From the NCBI RefSeq assembly GCF_013409365.1, contig NZ_JACCBA010000001.1:4898001-4962000 (forward strand): a DNA stretch of 64,000 bases. The letters run 5' to 3'. This DNA is from Actinomadura luteofluorescens. Lineage in GTDB: Bacteria; Actinomycetota; Actinomycetes; Streptosporangiales; Streptosporangiaceae. Within the stretch, counting starts at the first letter, position 1. Each line of letters opens with the position of its first letter. Positions 60,816 to 64,000 of the stretch are shown here, piece by piece. Made by a program: the position numbers and the translations under genes. The notes under the pieces are model-generated. The model saw only the letters and a list, made by a program, of their open reading frames with translations, was not told where the DNA came from and made no database searches.

Positions 60816-63800
60816 GTCTTCCCTTCCCCCGGCGACGACGCCTCGCCGTTGATCGCGACAACACCGCGGGCGTCCCGGATCCTCCCGGAGATCCGCTCGA
60901 CGTCGCGCCGCTCGCCGGGCGGCAGCGCGGCGCCGGCCGCCGCACGGAGCGCGCCCGCCTCGGCGAGCAGCCCGTCCGCGGCCGCGTGGTCGCCCGCCAG
61001 GGACCGCGCCCCGGCCAGCCCCTCCAGCGCGAGCGCGATCGCGCGCGGGTCGCCGACGGCGCGGGCGGCGGCGAGCCCCTCGGTGTGCAGGGCCAGCGCG
61101 CCGCCGGCGTCGCCGCGCTCCTCGGCGATGAAGCCGAGCTGGGCGTGCGCGAACGCGAGGCCGGCCGTCCCGCCGATGCCGCGCAGCCAGCCGAGCCGGG
61201 CGCGCAGGTGCCGCTCGGCGGCGTCGAGGTCGCCGCGGGCGCGGGCGACGAGCCCGAGCCCGACCTCCGCGAACTCCTCGGCCGACCGGGCCATGTGCCG
61301 CCGCGCCAGGTCGAGCGCCCGCTCGTGCAGGTCGCGCGCCTCGCCGAGGGCGCCGGTGAGGAGCGCGACGCGGCCGAGGCCCGACATCCGGAACGAGGCC
61401 TCCGGCCACATCCGCGACTCCTCGGCCAGCCGGAGCCCGTCGCGCAGCAGCCGCGCGGCCTCGGCGTAGTCGCCGGTGATCTCGGCGCGCCGGACGAGTG
61501 CGTCGGACGCCTCCAGCCGCCCCCACGGGTCGCCGAGCTCGGCGAACAGCGCTGCGCTGCGCACCGCGTCCCGCTCCATGGCGGCCAGATCGCCGTGCCC
61601 GACGGCCAGCTTGGCCCGGGTCGCGAGCGCGGCGGCCGTGAACCAGCGATCGTCCCGCTCCCGGAACACGGCCAAGGCGCGGTCGACGCGTCGCTCGTTC
61701 ACGGCCAGATCCCCATACGCCCAATGCACGTGGCTCAGCAGCCACTCGGCCTTGGCCCTGGCGAGCGGATCGTCGTGTTCGGCCAAGGCGGCTTGCCGAA
61801 GCTCCTCTGAATCGGTGCCTTCGCCGACCAGCATGGTGAAGGCGGTCAGCCACGTCGCGGCCTCGGTTCTGGCCGGGGACGCCAGCGAATGGGCGGCCAG
61901 GGTCTCAGCGAACGCACGGCGGGCCTCCCCGAAGCGCCCCCGCAGGTACCAGTACCAGGCGAGCGCGTTCACGAGCCGGAATCCCGTCTCGTTTCCCAGA
62001 GCAGCGCGCAGGTTCGCGGCCTCCTCGTCGAGCAGCTTTAGCCAGTGGCCCTGTTCGGGACCGCGCAACCGTTCCGCCGCTTGTTCGGCCAGGCCGGTGT
62101 AGTGCAGGACGTGGCGGTGACGGAACTCGTCCTCCTCGCCCGCCTCCCGCAGGCGTTCCAGGGCGTAGGCGGCGACCGACTCCAGCAGCCGGTACCGGCC
62201 TTCCTCCGTCCGGACGACGAGGGAGCGGTCGACCAGCCTGGCGAGCACGTCGACGCCCGCGTCGCAGACCGCCTCCGCCGCGTCCAGCGTGCAACCGCCC
62301 GCGTGGACGGCGAGGCGCCGCAGCGCGACCCGCTCGGGCCCGGTGAGCAGCTCCCAGCTCCAGTCGATCATCGCGCGGAGCGTCCGCTGCCGGGCCGGGC
62401 CGCCGTGCCTCCCGCCCGCCAGCACCCGGAACCGGTCGTCCAGCCGCGCCGCCAGCTCCCGCACCCCGAGCGCGCGGACGCGGGTCGCCGCCAGCTCCAG
62501 CGCGAGCGGCACCCCGTCCAGGCGCCGGCAGATCGCCGCGACCCACGGCGCCGTGCCGGCGTCCAGCTCGAAGCCGGGGGACGCCGCCGCGGCCCGCGCG
62601 ACGAACAGCCGGACCGAGCCCGACTCGCGCAGCGCTTCAGGGGAGGCGTCGTGACCGGGCGGATCGAGAGGCAGGACGAGTTGCAGCCGTTCCCCGGCGA
62701 CCCCCAAGGGCTCCCGCGACGTCGCGAGGACGCGCAGCCCGGCCGCGTCGGCGAGCAGCCGCCCGGCCAGCTCGGCGACGGGTTCGAGCACGTGCTCGCA
62801 GTTGTCGAGGACGAGCAGCGCCCGCCGCCCCCGCAGCGCGTCGGCGAGGGGGCTCCCGGCGGATTCCTCGCGCAGGCCCAGCGCGCGGGCGACCTGCCCG
62901 GGCACGTCGTCGGGCGCGGTCAGCTCCACCATCCACACCCCGTCGGGGTGGTCGGCGATCGACCGCGAGGCGATCTCCACGGCCAGCCGCGTCTTGCCGA
63001 CGCCTCCCGTGCCGGTGAGCGTCACGAGCCGGTGCTCGGCCAGCAGGGCGCGGCCCCGCTCGACCGCGCCCTCGCGGCCGATCAGCTCGTCGAGCGCGGC
63101 GGGCAGCCGGGGCGCCGGCCGCGGCGGCGGGGCGGGGCCCTCCGCGAGCATCGACCGGTGGAGTTCCGCCAGCTCGGGCCCCGGGTCGGCGCCCAGCTCC
63201 TCGGCGAGCCGCTCGCGCAGCTCGTGGTAGCCCGCGAACGCCTCGCCCTGCCGCCCGGCCAGGTGCAGGGCGCGCAGGTGGAGGGCGTGCAGCCGCTCGC
63301 GCAGCGGGTGGCGGGCCGCCGGCGCGGCCAGCTCGGCCGCCACCGCCGCGTGCTCGCCGAGGTCGAGCCGGGCCTGCGCGTGCCGCTCCAGCGCGACGAG
63401 CCGCCCCTCCTCCAGCTCGATGATCGCGCTGCGGGCGAACCCGGCGTCGGCGAAGTCGGCGAAGGCCGGCCCGCGCCACAGCGCGAGCGCGTCGCCGAGG
63501 AGCCGCTTGCGGGCGAGGGGATCGGCGGCGTCGCGGCCGAGCGCCGCCGCGAACCGCGCGGCGTCGACCGCCTCCGGACCGGCGTCGATCACGTACCCGG
63601 GCGGACGGGCGGCGACGAGGCCCCGGCCGCCCGGCTCGCCGTCCTCCAGCGCCTTCCGGAGCTGCGAGACCCGGGCTTGGAGCGTTCCGACCGGGTTGCG
63701 GGGCGGCCGGTCGCCCCACAGCGCGTCGATCAGCCGATCGACCGGGACGGGGCGTCCGGGACGGGTGAGCAGGACGGCGAGCAGCGTGCGGACCTTCGTC

Positions 63801-63868
63801 TCCGGCACGCGCACGGGCGTCCCGGCGTCCGTCCACACCGCGAGCGGTCCCAGCACCCCGAAGCGCAC
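60812..63868 (-). CDS. SARP/AfsR-type regulator (BTAD, NB-ARC, TPR)
   Basis: 1018 residues. N-terminal OmpR-type winged helix (VRFGVLGPLAVWTDAG, TLQARVSQLRKALEDG), BTAD domain, then an NB-ARC NTPase with Walker A LTGTGGVGKTRLA and LLVLDNCEHVL, LATSREPLGV, and a C-terminal TPR region. AfsR-like proteins activate secondary-metabolite or stress genes after an ATP-dependent switch. GTG 63868 was chosen because the DNA-binding domain begins there. It is coupled to nat and divergent from the dehydrogenase-like gene. Confidence 0.93.
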   Translation of the reverse strand: MRFGVLGPLAVWTDAGTPVRVPETKVRTLLAVLLTRPGRPVPVDRLIDALWGDRPPRNPVGTLQARVSQLRKALEDGEPGGRGLVAARPPGYVIDAGPEAVDAARFAAALGRDAADPLARKRLLGDALALWRGPAFADFADAGFARSAIIELEEGRLVALERHAQARLDLGEHAAVAAELAAPAARHPLRERLHALHLRALHLAGRQGEAFAGYHELRERLAEELGADPGPELAELHRSMLAEGPAPPPRPAPRLPAALDELIGREGAVERGRALLAEHRLVTLTGTGGVGKTRLAVEIASRSIADHPDGVWMVELTAPDDVPGQVARALGLREESAGSPLADALRGRRALLVLDNCEHVLEPVAELAGRLLADAAGLRVLATSREPLGVAGERLQLVLPLDPPGHDASPEALRESGSVRLFVARAAAASPGFELDAGTAPWVAAICRRLDGVPLALELAATRVRALGVRELAARLDDRFRVLAGGRHGGPARQRTLRAMIDWSWELLTGPERVALRRLAVHAGGCTLDAAEAVCDAGVDVLARLVDRSLVVRTEEGRYRLLESVAAYALERLREAGEEDEFRHRHVLHYTGLAEQAAERLRGPEQGHWLKLLDEEAANLRAALGNETGFRLVNALAWYWYLRGRFGEARRAFAETLAAHSLASPARTEAATWLTAFTMLVGEGTDSEELRQAALAEHDDPLARAKAEWLLSHVHWAYGDLAVNERRVDRALAVFRERDDRWFTAAALATRAKLAVGHGDLAAMERDAVRSAALFAELGDPWGRLEASDALVRRAEITGDYAEAARLLRDGLRLAEESRMWPEASFRMSGLGRVALLTGALGEARDLHERALDLARRHMARSAEEFAEVGLGLVARARGDLDAAERHLRARLGWLRGIGGTAGLAFAHAQLGFIAEERGDAGGALALHTEGLAAARAVGDPRAIALALEGLAGARSLAGDHAAADGLLAEAGALRAAAGAALPPGERRDVERISGRIRDARGVVAINGEASSPGEGKT

Positions 63869-63885
63869 ACCGTCCAGCGTAGCCA

Positions 63886-63920
63886 GCGCTACGGACAGAC
63901 CCGCAGCACGTCCGTAGCGC
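63886..63920. promoter_or_regulatory. 11-bp palindrome in the SARP / dehydrogenase divergent promoter
   Basis: GCGCTACGGAC (63886-63896) and GTCCGTAGCGC (63910-63920) are perfect inverted repeats with a 13-nt spacer. The centre lies 35 nt from the SARP start and 58 nt from the divergent GTG at 63961. A second, smaller palindrome (CGTAGC GCTG GCTACG on the minus strand) overlaps its SARP-proximal arm. It is a likely operator for the SARP protein or another regulator. Confidence 0.55.
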
Positions 63921-63960
63921 CCAAGACGAGGGTGGAGGAAACACACACCCAGGAGGACAA

Positions 63961-64000
63961 GTGACATCTCCAGTGACCGTCATCGGTCTCGGGCCCATGG
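63961..64000 (+). CDS. NAD(P)-binding dehydrogenase-like gene, N-terminal fragment (3' end outside window)
   Basis: Only about 13 codons are visible: VTSPVTVIGLGPMG. VIGLGPMG is the Rossmann start of 6-phosphogluconate/3-hydroxyisobutyrate dehydrogenase-type enzymes and of imine reductases. AGGAGGACAA precedes the GTG. Divergent from the SARP regulator, which may control it. Confidence 0.75.
   Translation, partial: MTSPVTVIGLGPM

Noticed and set aside
57693..61469. 1258-codon plus-strand open frame over the LAL and NAT genes
   Set aside because: Shadow frame of the LAL regulator and antisense of nat; Arg-rich without any known domain.
1..64000. tRNA, rRNA, CRISPR arrays, IS elements or prophage genes
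   Set aside because: No transposase, integrase, phage structural gene, repeat-spacer array or tRNA cloverleaf was recognised by reading; a tRNAscan or CRISPR search could not be run here.

Overview
The window is very GC-rich, uses many GTG and some TTG starts, and carries a typical filamentous actinomycete repertoire: a transmembrane Ser/Thr kinase, a mycothiol-enzyme remnant, a SARP-type regulator, Fe-SOD behind a Nur-like box, a class Ia ribonucleotide reductase behind a cobalamin riboswitch, and XRE regulators with tiny partner genes. A Streptosporangiales or Thermomonosporaceae-type organism (Actinomadura-like) fits, but the genus is inferred. Both ends are cut: an acyl-CoA synthetase enters at base 1 and a dehydrogenase-like gene leaves at 63961.

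Layout. 1-9 kb: acyl-CoA synthetase end, Ser/Thr kinase, a short Rho, enoyl-CoA hydratase, a two-component pair, a 3' remnant of mca, and a polysaccharide deacetylase. 9.8-18.2 kb: MFS exporter, GAF-LuxR regulator, two acyl-CoA ligases (one frameshifted) behind a TetR gene, an AhpD-like protein and two GNAT acetyltransferases. 18.3-26 kb: an ABM-truncated haemoglobin fusion, a copC/ycnI copper cluster, then nrdAB under paired NrdR-type boxes plus a B12 riboswitch, and a Nur-box-controlled sodF. nrdAB and sodF are the iron enzymes that replace the B12-dependent and nickel-dependent isoenzymes, so this is a plausible metal-replacement block. 26-34 kb: a CoA-thioester/alcohol catabolic region (thioesterase, two Zn-type alcohol dehydrogenases, PaaX regulator, acyl-CoA dehydrogenase, enoyl-CoA hydratase, P450). 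34-43.5 kb: XRE, HxlR and ECF-sigma regulators with small partner proteins, a methyltransferase, a D-2-hydroxyacid dehydrogenase, a nitronate monooxygenase, a Thg1-type 3'-5' nucleotidyltransferase preceded by a gene remnant, a Sel1-repeat protein and an ADP-ribosylglycohydrolase. 43.5-49.3 kb: a gene-poor accessory stretch with XRE/HTH regulators, small unknown proteins, a secreted four-cysteine protein, one decayed regulator end and one frameshifted HAD-like gene. 49.5-64 kb: VOC protein, MerR-HEAT regulator with a HEAT partner, YccF, secreted chitinase, purC, DUF3140 protein, MgtC, hemerythrin, a LAL regulator, arylamine N-acetyltransferase and a large SARP-NB-ARC-TPR regulator.

The most notable unexplained structure is an intergenic repeat present three times (18.3, 27.7 and 59.9 kb). 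Each copy lies directly downstream of a gene in the same relative orientation. Two copies carry a 126-nt structured cassette that the third lacks precisely. No rRNA, tRNA, CRISPR array, IS element or prophage was recognised.
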